Origin: Piliocolobus tephrosceles
Lineage: Eukaryota; Chordata; Mammalia; Primates; Cercopithecidae
Direction: 5' to 3'
Length of the DNA stretch: 64,000 bases
NCBI RefSeq assembly: GCF_002776525.5
Contig: NC_045452.1
Coordinates: forward strand, 22,902,884 to 22,966,883
The notes under the pieces were generated by a model. That model was not told the origin of the DNA, did not search any database, and saw only the letters and a list, made by a program, of their open reading frames with translations. Each line of letters begins with the position of its first letter. The stretch's first letter is position 1. Made by a program: the position numbers and the translations under genes. Positions 1 through 11,727 of this stretch are shown here, in pieces.

Positions 1-100
1 TCCTTCAAATTACGTAGTTTGAAATGTTTGTGCATCTTTATTTCATTGCTAGGTAGGTTGTTTATATGATAATTCTTCATCTACGGAGGGTTAAAGTACC

Positions 101-404
101 TTTTTGTTGTTGTTGTTGTTGTTGAGACGGAGTCTCGCTCTGTCGCCCAGGCTGGAGTGCAGTGGCCGGATCTCAGCTCACTGCGAGCTCCGCCTCCCGG
201 GTTTACGCCATTCTCCTGCCTCAGCCTCCCGAGTAGCTGGGACCACAGGCGCCGGCCACCTCGCCCGGCTAGTTTTTTGTATTTTTAGTAGAGACGGGGT
301 TTCACCATGTTAGCCAGGACGGTCTCGATCTCCTGACCTCGTGATCCACCCGTCTCGACCTCCCAAAGTGCTGGGATTACAGGCTTGAACCACCGCGCCC
401 GGCC
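101..404 (-). mobile_element. AluY, Old World monkey type (AluYR-like)
   Basis: Full-length antisense Alu with a (GTT)n-rich tail at the left and ...CGCGCCCGGCC at the right. It carries 'acctcgcccggctag' and 'ggcttgaacc', diagnostic of the cercopithecid lineage. The flanking repeat is TAAAGTACCTTTTT (92-105) against TAAAGTATCTTTTT (406-419). Confidence 0.93.
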
Positions 405-926
405 CTAAAGTATCTTTTTTAAATGAAGTACTGAATAGAGGTTAGGAAAGTTGTTTGAACCTGATAAATTTGCAAGATTTACAAAATTTTCTCATTTCAA
501 AAGCTTCAGTTTTAAGATTACATGCTTTTTAAGCATCCGGTGTAAGAGTAGGAGTGTCCAAAAGCAATAAGAAGTCTTTGTAAGATTGGTAGTTTCAGTG
601 TTTAGCCAAACCATTATCACAATTAGAATGAGTAATGTTATGTAGGTTTGATTTTCAACTCCATTCTTTTTTTGTTTTGTTTTTTTAAAAAATTCCAAAT
701 CTCTAACCTAGACTAAGTACGGTGAGTGTTGTGATCTCTGCCCACCTCATCACTCACTTTGTTCTCCCCACTTTATTTCAACTGCTGAACTGGCTGAGCT
801 TTTACTCCTCCCCACCTTAGGTTGTTCCACCCTTCATCTGTCAAGCTCCTACTCATCCTGCGGACTCAACCTCTGGGTTAGATGAAAGAAAAGTTTGAAA
901 TGTCCACTCTTTAAAAACATTAAGTG

Positions 927-1206
927 TTTTTTGTTGTTTGTTTGAGACTGGGTCTCGCTCTGTCTTCCAGGCTGTAGTGCTGTGGTGCAATCTTGACTCA
1001 TGGCAGCCTCGACCTCCTTGGCTAAATGATCCTCCCACCTCAGCCTGTAGCTGCACCACTATGCCTGGCTCATTTATAAACTTTTTTTGTAGAGTCAGGG
1101 TCTTGCTGTCTTACCCAGGCTCGTCTCAAACTCCTGGGCTCAAGCGACCTGCCTTGGCCCTCAAAGTGCTGGGATTACAGGTGTGAGCCGCCTACCAAGT
1201 CTGGCC
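927..1206 (-). mobile_element. Alu, old (AluJ-like)
   Basis: Antisense Alu, strongly diverged ('gagactgggtctcgctctgtcttccagg', 'cctcgacctcc'). It lies directly left of another antisense Alu inserted at a near-identical target (TAAAAGCATTTT). Confidence 0.85.
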
Positions 1207-1213
1207 TAAAAGC

Positions 1214-1504
1214 ATTTTTTTATTTTTATTTTTTGAGATGGAGTCTCGTGCTGTCGCCCAGGCTGGAGTGCAGTAGCGCGATCTTGGCTTACTGCAGTCT
1301 CTGCCTCCAAGGTTCAGGTGATTCTGGAGCCTCAGCCTCCTGCATAGCTGGATGGCGTGTGCCATCACCCCTGGCTCATTTTTGTATTTTTAGTAGAAAT
1401 GGGGTTTCACCATGTTGGCCAGGCTGGTTTCAAACTCCTGACCTCCGCCATCCTCAGCCTTCCAAAGTGCTGAGATTACAGGCGTGAGCCACCGTGCCCG
1501 GGCC
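1214..1504 (-). mobile_element. AluS-like element
   Basis: Antisense Alu with a TTTTTATTTTTATTTTTT tail. The target repeat CTAAAAGCATTTT occurs before (from 1206) and after (from 1505). Confidence 0.9.
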
Positions 1505-1625
1505 TAAAAGCATTTTAATGCCACAGAGAAAGCCAGCCAAAAGGAGGAGGAGCAAGCAGTAGATGAATTCTTTGGGATTTGAGAAAATTGACTAGATTTG
1601 AAATAATTAATAAAAGTATTTTACT

Positions 1626-1914
1626 GCCGGGCGCGGTGGCTCAAGCCTGTAATCCCAGCACTTTGGGAGGCCGAGACGGGTGGATCACGAGGTCAGGAGA
1701 TCGAGACCATCCTGGCTAACACGGTGAAACCCCGTCTCTACTAAAAATACAAAAGCTAGCCGGGCGAGGTGGCGGGCGCCTGTAGTCCCAGCTACTCGGG
1801 AGGCTGAGGCAGGAGAATGGCGTGAACCCGGGAGGCGGAGCTTGCAGTGAGCTGAGATCCGGCCACTGCACTCCAGTCCGGGCGACAGAGCGAGACTCCG
1901 CCTCAAAAAAAAAA
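1626..1914 (+). mobile_element. AluY, Old World monkey type
   Basis: Sense Alu starting gccgggcgcggtggctcaag. The target-site duplication AAAAGTATTTTACT is at 1612-1625 and 1915-1928, perfectly conserved, so the insertion is recent. Confidence 0.95.
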
Positions 1915-2270
1915 AAAAGTATTTTACTTAATGAACACAGTTTAAGAGAAGTGAGTTGATTTTACTTCATTTTATCTAAAGTACAAAGGTAAGTGTGTTT
2001 ACTCAACAAATAATGTGTGAGCCTTTTAAGAAAAAAAAAAAAAGTGTAATTGTGAGAGATACTAATATAGTAGAATTAGATGTTGAGCCAAAATTGTTTT
2101 AATTTTAAATTGCATTTTATGTCATAGTTAAGTAACTAGAAAATTATCTGATTTATGTTCATAGTGCAGTGTTTGGGATTATCTTTTTAATGGTCCTAAT
2201 TTTAAAGGTTATGCTTCATTTAATTTCTCACGTATCATTGAATTGTTTGGAAAGGCTAAATGAACAGAGT

Positions 2271-2565
2271 TTATTTTTTATTTATTTGGAGTATCGCTCT
2301 TGTTGCACAAACTGGAGTGCAATGGCGCAGTCTCAGCTTACTTCAACCTCTGCCTCCCGGGTTCAAGCGATTCTCCTGCCTCAGCCTCCTAAGTAGCTGG
2401 GATTACAGGAATGTGCCACCACACCCAGCTAATTTTGTATTTTTTTCTTAGAGACAGGGTTTCTCCATGTTAGGCAGGCTGGTCTTGGACTCCTGGCCTC
2501 AGGTGATTGCTCGCCTCAGCCTCCCAAAGTGCTGAGATTACAGGTGTGAGCCACCACGCCTGGCC
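2271..2565 (-). mobile_element. Alu
   Basis: Antisense full-length Alu. GAGTTTATTTT flanks it on both sides. Confidence 0.88.
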
Positions 2566-2801
2566 GCTGAGTTTATTTTATAAGGGATTATTATATGGTT
2601 AAATCTGTTGTAAAGAGCAGACCACAAGAAGTAATAGGAGACAGCAAGGGTGATCTACAGAATCAGTGTGTAATAATGAAAGGATGTTTTGACTCAACAC
2701 TAGTTTCCCACGTGTTTAATCCAAACTCAAGTTGTTGTTTAAATTGTCACATTTCTAATACATGGTCCATTGGGTAAACCATGTATTAGGCTAAACTTTT
2801 C

Positions 2802-3119
2802 TTTTTCTTTCTTTCTTTTTTTTTTTTTTTTTGAGACAGGGTCTCATTCTGTTGCCCAAGCTGGAGTGCAGTGGCGTGATCATGGCTCACTGCAACCTCA
2901 ACCTCCTGGGCTCAAGCAGTCCTCCCATCTCAGCCTCCCAAGTAGCTGGGACTACAGGTGCGCTGACCACCATGCCTGGCTAATTTTTGTATTTTTTTGT
3001 TGACACTGGAGTCTTTCTGCATTCCAGGCTGGCCTTGAACTCCTGCGTTCAAGCAACCATCCAGCCTTGGCCTTCCAAAGTGCTAGGATTATAGGCGTGA
3101 GCCACGGTGTCCAACCTGT
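2802..3119 (-). mobile_element. Alu
   Basis: Antisense Alu with poly-T tail. Perfect target repeat GCTAAACTTTTC at 2790-2801 and 3120-3131. Confidence 0.92.
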
Positions 3120-3550
3120 GCTAAACTTTTCAAATCAGATTTGTATGTGTCTTGTCCTGTTTTACTTCACCATCATTGGACTAAATGTACACTCAGATGA
3201 AGAAACTTAAAAAAAACTGCTCCTTGTGAGGCAGAAGAAACATTTTACTGAAAGTCATTTTTGTATTGGAGCATCATTAAAGGCATAAAGGAATTTGTGA
3301 ACAGACTACTTGGTAGAAGCAGCCTGGTAATGTTGATTGGTTGATACTTTAGTAAGCAGGAAATGTCTTACTGGAGATAGTTCATTCATTTCAACAGTTA
3401 TTTGTGATACTGTTTTTTAATATTTGCCATAGGATAGTTAAAAGGTGATGGAACAAACTGCAGATTTGTGAATTTTTAATTAAACATAAAGGGGGCAAAA
3501 GTAGATAAATATCTAAGAGCTCACCTCACTATCTAGAAAAAATACTTGCT

Positions 3551-3831
3551 GGCCCAGCGCCATGGCACACATATGTAATCCCAGCACTTTGGGGAGGCCA
3601 AGGTGGGAGGCTTGCTTGAGCCCAGGAGATTCAGACCAGTCTGGGTAACACGGTGAGACCGCCATCTCAACAAAGTTAAAAAAAAATTAGGTGTTGTGAT
3701 GGCGTGCCTTTGGTGGCAGCTACTAAGGAGGATTGCTTGAGCCAGGAGGTGAGGCTGCAGTGAGCTGTTATCCCGGCACTCCACTCCAGGCTGGGCGACA
3801 CAGCAAGACCCTGTCTCAAAAAAAAAAAAAA
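3551..3831 (+). mobile_element. Alu, old (AluJ-like)
   Basis: Sense, diverged Alu starting ggcccagcgccatggc and ending in a 14-A tail. Confidence 0.85.
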
Positions 3832-4141
3832 GGGAAAAACATGAGACAGCAATCAAATACAATAGACTTGGCTTCAGTACAGATTAAATTAAAACCCTCA
3901 CTGTAGGCCGTAATTGAATAACAAAGACTTCTGTATTACTAAAGCTGATTACTATTTGTTGAACTCTGTACATGTAGCTAGTATGGACTTTGGAGGTTGT
4001 TGAAATTAATGAGAATAATACATGTGAGGTGCCAAGAAAAATGCCTGACACGTTGAAAGTGCTGGATAAATGTATGCTGTCATCATTGTAAGCTCGGCTA
4101 TCTCCTGATAGTGTAATGAGTGCATTGAATTACAATAGGTA

Positions 4142-4290
4142 ACATGTTTATAGTGTTTAGTGTGTGCCAGGTGTTCTAAACACTTTACATTTATTCACTC
4201 ATTTAATCACAAATAACATACATTTATTTACTCATTTAATCACAAATAACATGAAGTAGGCACTTTCCTATTATGCAGAGATGGAAACAA
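4142..4290. repeat. MIR-like SINE with a 33-bp internal tandem duplication
   Basis: 'tgtgccaggtgttctaaacactttacatttattcactcatttaatcac...' is the MIR core. A 33-bp unit (4187-4219) is repeated at once (4220-4252) with a single C/T difference, so a local duplication occurred within an old MIR. Confidence 0.75.
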
Positions 4291-4404
4291 GGTTATTCCC
4301 TGCATTTTTAATTTTTAATTTTTATTTTTTGGCGGAGGGAGGAGGATGGGGATGGACGGAGTTGGTTTTTTTGGAGCTTCTGAGACCCAAGCTTCAGGCT
4401 GTGC

Positions 4405-4706
<302 letters not shown>

Positions 4707-4714
4707 TCCTTTGT

Positions 4715-4716
<2 letters not shown>

Positions 4717-4752
<36 letters not shown>

Positions 4753-5142
4753 NNNNNNNNNNNNNNNNNNNNNNNNNNNNNNNNNNNNNNNNNNNNNNNN
4801 NNNNNNNNNNNNNNNNNNNNNNNNNNNNNNNNNNNNNNNNNNNNNNNNNNNNTTTTTTTTTTTTTTTTTGAGACAAAGTCTCACTCTGTTGCCCAAACTG
4901 GAGTGCAGTGGTGCCACTGCAACATCCACCTCCTGTGTTCAAGCGATTCTTCTGCCTCAGTCTCCCGAGTAGCTGGGACTACAGGCACGTGCCACCATTC
5001 CCGGCTGATTTTTTTATTTTTAGTAGAGATGGGGTTTCACTGTGTTGGCCAGGCTGGTCTTGAACTCCTGGCCTCAAGCGATCCGCCCGCCTCGGCCTCC
5101 CTAAGTGCTGGGATTACAAGACGTGAGCCACCGCACGCGGCC
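4717..5142 (-). mobile_element. Alu containing an assembly gap in its poly-T tail
   Basis: Poly-T runs at 4719-4751 and 4853-4869 flank 100 Ns, followed by an antisense Alu body ending at about 5142. The gap sits in the tail, so the true tail length is unknown. A second element could be hidden in the gap. Confidence 0.8.
4753..4852. other. Assembly gap (100 N)
   Basis: Exactly 100 Ns inside a homopolymer T run. A round number usually marks a gap of unknown length. Confidence 0.99.
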
Positions 5143-5246
5143 TGCATCCAGCTAATTTTAAAAAAAATTTTTTTGTAGAGAGGTGGTCTTTCTCCCCTCG
5201 GCCTTCCAATGTGCTAGGATTACAAACGTGAGCCACTCTGCTGGCT
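5143..5246 (-). mobile_element. Alu fragment
   Basis: Right-hand part of an antisense Alu only ('gcatccagctaatttt...gtgagccactctgctggc'). Confidence 0.75.
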
Positions 5247-5505
5247 TTCTTTTCCTTTTTATTTTTTCACACTTCCAGTGGTCCTTGGGATCTGTGTATA
5301 CTTTAGAATCATCTTGTCCAGTTTCTTGACAGACTTTAGAAGTCTGTTTGATAACTGCATTGAATCTGTAGGTCAGTACTGGGGAATGATGTCTTTAATA
5401 CTGAGGATTTCTGTCTAAGTGTTTGAGATATTCTATTTAAGCAGCCTTTACTTTTGAGTTTACACCCGTTTTATACATTGTCAGTTTTTTCCTATGTTAT
5501 AAATC

Positions 5506-5813
5506 TTTTTTTTGTTTTTGTTTTTTTAATTTGAGATAGAGTCTCACTCTGTCACCCAGGCCGGAGTACAATGGTACAGTCTCTGCTCACTGAAAACGCT
5601 GCCTCCTGAGTTCAAGCGATTCTCGTGCCTCAGCCTTCTGAGTAGCTGGGACTACAGGCGTGCACCGCCATGCCTGGCTAATTTTGGTATTTTTAGTGGA
5701 GACAGGATTTCACCATGTTGGCCAGGCTGGTCTCAAACTCCTGACCTCCAGCAGTCCACCCGTCTCAGCCTCCCAAAGTGTTAGGATTACAGGCATGAAC
5801 CACCGTGCCCGGC
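5506..5813 (-). mobile_element. Alu
   Basis: Antisense full-length Alu inside the old L1, with right end caccgtgcccggc. Confidence 0.88.
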
Positions 5814-6074
5814 TATACATTATTTTAAAAATTACTTGAAACCATTTGTTGTTGGCATACAGAAATTCACTTTGATATGTTTATATTTATGGTATAACCA
5901 GTCACCTTGCTAACCTCTCAGAGTTTCCAGTTGTGTGTATTTCTTTAGAATTTACAATGGTTGTGTATATTCATGGGGTACAGTGTGATGTTATATGTAT
6001 TTGCTTTGAATTTTTTATGTCAACAGTTATATTATCTGCAGACAATAAGTTTTGTTTCTTTCTCTTTCTTTCTT

Positions 6075-6076
<2 letters not shown>

Positions 6077-6105
<29 letters not shown>

Positions 6106-6337
6106 TTGAGACAGAGTTTTGCTCTTGTCGCCCAGGCTGTAGTGCAGTAGCACTATCTCAGCTCACTGCAGCCTCCACCTCCCAAGTTCAAGCGATTCTC
6201 CTGCCTCAGCCTCCTGAGTAACTGAGGTTACAGGCATGTGCCACCACGTACCACAAATTTTGTATTTTTGGTAGAGACAGGGTTTCTCCTCAGGCTGGTC
6301 TCGAACTCCCGACCTCAGGTGAACACCATGCCTGGCC
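6077..6337 (-). mobile_element. Alu with internal deletion
   Basis: Antisense Alu. The segment normally between 'cctcaggtga' and 'caccatgcctggcc' (gatcc...gtgag) is missing, leaving about 260 bp. Confidence 0.85.
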
Positions 6338-6376
6338 TTTCTTCTCTTTTTTTTCCTTTTTAGAATTTGTAACCTA

Positions 6377-6548
6377 TTTTTTTTGTGTGCGTGTGTGTGA
6401 GACGGAGTCTTGCTCTGACACCCAGCCTGGAGTGCAGTGGCACTATCTCTGCTCACTGCAACCTCTGCTTCCCGGGTTCAAGCGATTCTCTTGCTTCAGC
6501 CTCCCAAGTAGCTGGGACTACAAGCGCCCGCCACCACGCTCAGCTAAT

Positions 6549-6579
<31 letters not shown>

Positions 6580-6695
6580 AGTAGAGACGGGATTTCCCTA
6601 TATTGGCCAGGCTGGTCTCGAACTCCTGACCTCAAGTGATCTGTCTTGGCCTCCCAGAGTGCTGGGATTACAGGCATGAGCCACTGTGCCTGGCC
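6377..6695 (-). mobile_element. Alu
   Basis: Antisense Alu with a gtgtgcgtgtgtgtg tail variant and an internal (TTTTG)n expansion at 6550-6580. Confidence 0.9.
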
Positions 6696-7093
6696 AAGAT
6701 GAGTCTTACATTTTCTTTATCCTTTGTTACTATGGTGAATGACAGTTTATAGATGTTCTGGTGTCCCCTGGATTCCTGGGATTATCCCAACTTGATGATA
6801 GTTTTTAAGACTTTGGTTTGCTCTCTTTAAAGAATCTTGTTTCTGTGTCCATGAAGAAGGTTGGCCTGTGTTTTTCTTATATTGGCCATGTGTAATTTTT
6901 ATAATATTACTTCTGTTTTTTTTAGAAGTGTTTGTGTTAGCTTGAAATTGTCTTTTTCTTGAATGTTTGGTGTAGGGCATGCCTGTAAACAATTCAGATA
7001 TGGTGCTTTCTTTATGGAAAGATTAACCAAGGATTGATTTTCTTTAGTAGTAATAGGATTACAGTGGTCTCCCTTCCCATGTGGCTTTCTTTT

Positions 7094-7384
7094 TTTTTTT
7101 TTTTGAGACGGAGTCTCGCTCTGTCGCCCAGGCTGGAGTGCAGTGGCCGGATCTCAGCTTACTGCAAGCTCCGCCTCCCGGGTTCATGCCATTCTCCTGC
7201 CTCAGCCTCCCGAGTAGCTGGGACTACAGGCGCCCGCCAACACGCCCGGCTAATTTTTTGTATTTTAGTAGAGACGGAGTTTCACCGTGTTAGCCAGGAT
7301 GGTCTCGATCTCCTGACCTTGTGATCCGCCCGTCTCGGCCTCCCAAAGTGCTGGGATTACAGGCTTGAGCCACTGCGCCCGGCC
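7094..7384 (-). mobile_element. AluY, Old World monkey type
   Basis: Antisense. Perfect target repeat GTGGCTTTCTTTT at 7081-7093 and 7385-7397. It has the 'ggcttgagccactgcgcccggcc' end. Confidence 0.94.
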
Positions 7385-8382
7385 GTGGCTTTCTTTTAAA
7401 CTTTTATAAATGGGAAATTTCAATGTAATAGAATATATTATAAAGAAATCCCATGTGCCTATTACCCAGCTTCAAGTTTACTAGTATACCACCCTTCCAC
7501 CCTCTTTTTGCTGGAGTATTTTAAAGCAAATCCTAGCCATGTCATTTCACCAGAAATATTTCAGTGTATATCTTTCAGTAAAAAGGCTGTATTTTAAAAT
7601 TATGCCATTGTTGTAGTCAATAAAGTTAATGATTTCTTAATATCACCGATTACTCAGTCTGTACTTAAATATCCTGTACTCTCATTTCAAAATGTGTTTA
7701 TAGTTGGCTTGTTTGAATCAGGATTCCACCCCCCAGCTTACTCTATGAATTTGTTGGAGAAACTGGGACATTCCATATCCTATATGATTTCTTTTTTTGC
7801 TAAGGTTTGAGTATTTTCTCTGTAATGTATTTGTTTTGTATATTTTCATTTTTTTGTATAAAGTTGATAATAGTATTGCTTTGTCTTTTAACTTTCTTTT
7901 TTTCTTAACCTTCTTGAAGTTCATCTTTTGTTACTGCAAAAAACTAACTTCTAGTTTTGGTAATGCTGTTATATTCGTATTTTCTCTTTCATTTATGCTT
8001 TTATCTTTGTCTTCCTATAAATACTATTCTTCTCATATAATTTGTATACTTAATTCACTATTTTTTAGCAACCTCAGGAGACTCACTGGAGAATTCATTA
8101 ATTTTTAACTTTATTTTCTAACATAGGCCTTTAGGTTTTGAAATATATTTTTTATTACTCAATTTCCTTTGTGATTTCTGCTGTAACTTATCACTGCCTA
8201 CTTTTAAAATTTCTAAAGTGAAGATTTTTTTTGCTCTATGTTCAGTATGCTAATGATAAAATATTTTCTTGGATACTCCAAGGGGAAAGTAAAAATTGCA
8301 AATAAAGTATGATCTCAGTTTTGTAAATCACATAAATATAAGGAAATAAGGAACTATATCAGTATAGTAAGCAGTCATTTTT

Positions 8383-8677
8383 TTTTTTTTTTTTTGAGAC
8401 GGAGTCTCGCTCTGTGGCCCAGGCTGGAGTGCAGTGGCCGGATCTCAGCTCACTGCAAGCTCTGCCTCCCGGGTTTACACCATTCTCCTGCCTCAGCCTC
8501 CTGAGTAGCTGGGACTACAGGCGCCCGCCACCTCGCCCGGCTAGTTTTTTGTATTTTTTAGTAGAGACGGGGTTTCACCGTGTTAGCCAGGATGGTCTCG
8601 ATCTCCTGACCTCGTGATCCGCCCGTCTCGGCCTCCCAAAGTGCTGGGATTACAGGCTTGAGCCACCGCGCCCGGCC
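8383..8677 (-). mobile_element. AluY, Old World monkey type
   Basis: Antisense. Target repeat AGCAGTCATTTTT at 8370-8382 and 8678-8690 is perfect. Carries 'cacctcgcccggctag'. Confidence 0.95.
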
Positions 8678-8734
8678 AGCAGTCATTTTTGAATAGTGAG
8701 TTCAGGTCAGTTTTGTTACACATTTCGGGGGGAG

Positions 8735-8756
8735 GTGGTGGTGGTGGTGGTAGTGG
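8735..8756. repeat. (GGT)n microsatellite
   Basis: Short GGT/GTG run at the tail end of the next antisense Alu, probably an evolved A-tail. Confidence 0.8.
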
Positions 8757-8757
8757 T

Positions 8758-8996
8758 TTGAGATAGGATCTCGCTCTGTCACCCAGGCTAGAGTCACCCA
8801 AGCTGCCGTGATCCTCCTCCTTCAGCCTCTAGTAGCTGGGACAGGTACAGGCTACCAGGCCTGGCTAAGTTTTGTATTTTTTTGTACAGTTTGGTTTTCG
8901 CCATGTTGCCCAGGCTGGTCTCCTAAGCTTGAGCCATCTGCCCTCCTCAGCTTCACAAAGTGCTGGGATTACAGGTGTGAGCCAGAGCACTCAGCC
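8758..8996 (-). mobile_element. Alu, old, shortened
   Basis: Antisense, with deletions in the left half ('gtcacccaagctgccgtgatcc'). Confidence 0.8.
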
Positions 8997-9463
8997 TTGT
9001 GACAAATTTTTGATGGAGGAGCCCATATGATACTTTAAAAGGAAAGAGTAATTCTGTAAAACTCTGGACTCTAAATCATGCCCTGAGATCTTGGGATACA
9101 ATTTGGTTTAGTTCATATATGACCATGTGCTTACTATGCTACGCTGTAGGCAAGGAGTTGGTGTATAAGTGGTAAAATATGTCCTTCCCAAAGAGTGCGT
9201 GAGTGGAGTGAGGGGTGGTCACAGGGGATGGCAAGGGGAAGAGAGGAGGTAAACCCAGGGATAATTTCAGTGACATGAAAAAATGCTGTAAGATACAGAA
9301 GGAGCAGGATTGGGAAGGAAAGAAAAAAAAAACAAGAATAGGAAGGGCACATACAGAAAGAGTCATACTTAGGAACCAAGATTAATTGGATCCAGTAGAC
9401 CATTAAGGCAATATTTTGTCTTCAAGGGATGGACTGTTTTTTAAGAGGCTAATAGCTGTAGAG

Positions 9464-9592
9464 TTTTTGTTGTTAGTAGACAGGGTCTCACAGTGTTGCC
9501 CAGATTTGATGTGAATTCCTGGGCTCAAGCTATCCTCTTGCCTCAGCCTCCTGAGTAGCTGGGACTATAGGTGTGTACCACTGTGCCCAGCT
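9464..9592 (-). mobile_element. Alu monomer-like fragment
   Basis: About 130 bp of antisense Alu ('gtagacagggtctcacagtgttgcc ... gtgtaccactgtgcccag'), one arm only. Confidence 0.75.
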
Positions 9593-9704
9593 CCTGGTAA
9601 TGCCTTTTTAATGTGAAAACTACTGTAGAGAATTAAAAGGGAAGAAAACTCAAATAATTTCTGTAATAGGTTAATACTGTCAATAGGTCAATCAGAAGTA
9701 ATTT

Positions 9705-9905
9705 TATTCCCCCAGGGGATGTTTGGTGATGTCTGGAGACAGTTTTCATTGTCACAATTGGGATATGGGTGCTACTGGCATAAGTAGAAAGACTAGGAGA
9801 CTCCTGATGATACTAGAGGGCACACGACAATCCCCCTCCATCCACAACGAAGAATTATCACACAGCTCAAAATGTTAATAGTGCCAAGATTGAGAAACCC
9901 TGCAT
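9705..9905. mobile_element. MER5A-like non-autonomous hAT DNA transposon
   Basis: 'ggatgtttggtgatgtctggagacag', 'gggtgctactggcat' and 'aatgttaatagtgccaagattgagaaaccctg' match MER5A as I remember it. Too diverged and short to encode anything. Confidence 0.75.
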
Positions 9906-9924
9906 TAATATACTTAGCACCCAG

Positions 9925-10212
9925 TTTTGTTTGTTTGTTCTTTATTGAGACAGGGTCTTGCTCTGTCACCCAGGCTGGAGTGCAGTTGCGCAGTTATTTT
10001 AGAGCTCACTACAACCTCAAATTCCTGGACTCCAGTAATCCCGCCACCTTAGCCTCCTGAGTAGCTAGGACTATAGCCTAATGCCACCACACCCAGCTAA
10101 CTTTATTATTTCTAGAGACAGGGTCTTGCTGTGTTGGCCTGGGCTGAAGAATTCCTCCTCCCTTGGCCTCCCAAAGTACTGAGATTACAGATGTGAACCA
10201 CCAGGGCTAGTC
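9925..10212 (-). mobile_element. Alu
   Basis: Antisense Alu with tail ttttgtttgtttgttctttatt. A diverged flanking repeat (tagcacccagtttt and tagcactctgtttt) suggests an old insertion. Confidence 0.83.
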
Positions 10213-10732
10213 TAGCACTCTGTTTTTGATAGGGGTGGTTTTTATGGTGAAGGAGCCAGAGGCATGGTTTTGTACCCTATTCTGGCTAGATTTTGGTTAA
10301 GGAAAGCTATTCTGTAGGCTACAGGTCAAAAACCCAGGCTGTTGAGGGCCTACTTTGAGACAGGTACTACATAGGAACTTGGTAAAAATGGTGGATAGCC
10401 CTCTGCTTAACTGGAGCACACACTGAATGTTCCACAAATGACGGGTCTTTTGTATCAGTTGTCTGTCTTTATGTATTACAATATTTAAAATGTTTTTTTT
10501 TTCCCATCCTGAGTTTAGTTTGTGTATAGATAAGTTATTTTAACTGTTCTTCTGAGGAACTTGGGAATATTAATACAGCTTAATTGCTTTTCTTTTTTCC
10601 ATGACTGTGGGTACAAACCTTTAGCTGGCAACCCATGTAATCATGGATGTTGTGCTTTTTTTTTTTTAACCAAAAAAAAAAATTTTTTTTAATTTTTTTC
10701 CTAATTTTTTAACTTTTTTTAGAATGCAAGGG

Positions 10733-11163
10733 TTTTTTTTTTTTTTTTTTTTTTATACTTTAAGCTTTGGGATACATGTGCAGAACATGCAGGTTTGTTA
10801 CATAGGTATATACGTGCCATGGTGGTTTGCTGCACCCATCAATCTGTCATCTACATTAGGTATTTGTCCTAATGCTATCCTCCCTAGCCCCCCACTCCCC
10901 GACAGGCCCGGGTGTGTGATGTTCCCCTCTCTGTGTCCATGTGTTCGCATTGTTCACCTCCCACTTCCCACTTATGAGTGTTCACCTCCCACTTATGAGT
11001 GAGAACATGGTTTTCTTTTCCTATGTTATTTTGCTGAGAATGATGATTTCCAGCTTCATCCTTGTCCCTGCAAAGGACATTAACTCATCCTTTTTTATGG
11101 CTGCGTAGTATTCCATGGTGTATATGTGCCACATTTTCTTTATCCATGCTGTCATTGATGGGG
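10733..11163 (-). mobile_element. L1 (L1PA-like) 3' end, 5'-truncated
   Basis: Poly-T tail at 10733-10754, then the complement of an L1 3' UTR ('gggatacatgtgcagaac', 'aggtttgttacataggtat', 'gcatagtattccatggtgta'-like). It ends within 'ctgtcattgatggg', where the 5' truncation lies. Only about 430 bp remain, with no intact ORF2. Confidence 0.88.
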
Positions 11164-11320
11164 AGTGTTGTACTTTCAATCTCTTTATTCCTTGGTCTTA
11201 TTTTAGGTACAGTTTTTAAGTGTTTTAAGTCTGTTGAGGTAACCAAATACCTCCTCAATTTAAAAAATCTATACAATTGTTTTAGTATGACCTAAAAAAC
11301 TACGATATAAATAATATATA

Positions 11321-11610
11321 GGGCTACATGTGGTGGCTCATGCCTTTAATCCCAGCACTTTGGAAGGCAGCGGACAGATAGCTTCAGCTCAGGAGTTCAA
11401 GACCAGCCAGGTCAACATGTCAAGCCCCACCTCTATTAAAAATACAAAATTTAGCCAGGTGTGGTGGTGCGCACCTGTGGTTGCAGCTACTTGGGAGGCT
11501 GAGATGGTAGAATCACTTGAACCTGTGGATGGAGGTTACAGTAAGCCAAAATTGCGCCACTGCACTCCAGCCTGGGCAACAGAGCAAGACCCTGTCTCAA
11601 ATAAATAGAA
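11321..11610 (+). mobile_element. Alu 117 bp upstream of exon 2
   Basis: Sense Alu, diverged, ending aaataaatag. It is the closest repeat to the exon 2 acceptor. Confidence 0.88.
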
Positions 11611-11727
11611 AAACGTGGAGTGAGGTTTGGAAATGATATTTAATGCTTATTAAGAACAAAATATAGGGCAGTTTTTTTATTTTGGTTTTGTCATACTTTG
11701 ACCTTTATGTTTTCCCTTTGCTTTTAG

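Larger units (their letters stand above)
5247..8369 (-). mobile_element. Ancient L1 pieces, antisense, split by Alus
   Basis: Segments 5255-5505, 5814-6076 and 6696-7080 read as the complement of L1 ORF2, for example 'gcattgaatctgtaggtcag', 'attatctgcagac' and 'tgtgtccatgaagaaggttgg', in the order expected for an antisense L1. Segments 7398-8250 look like further old L1-derived AT-rich sequence ('tcaatttcctttgtgatttctgctgt'). The open frame is destroyed. The boundary near 7400 may join a different L1 copy. Confidence 0.6.

Noticed and set aside
104..404. Open frames reading 'RRSLALSPRLECSGRISAHC' and similar here and at dozens of other places
   Set aside because: These are antisense or sense translations of Alu elements, not genes.
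7797..8108. 103-codon Phe/Leu-rich frame resembling a membrane protein
   Set aside because: AT-rich old L1-derived sequence. Hydrophobicity comes from T-rich codons.
10724..11300. Small open frames in the L1 region
   Set aside because: They lie in the complement of an L1 3' UTR. No ORF1 or ORF2 is intact.
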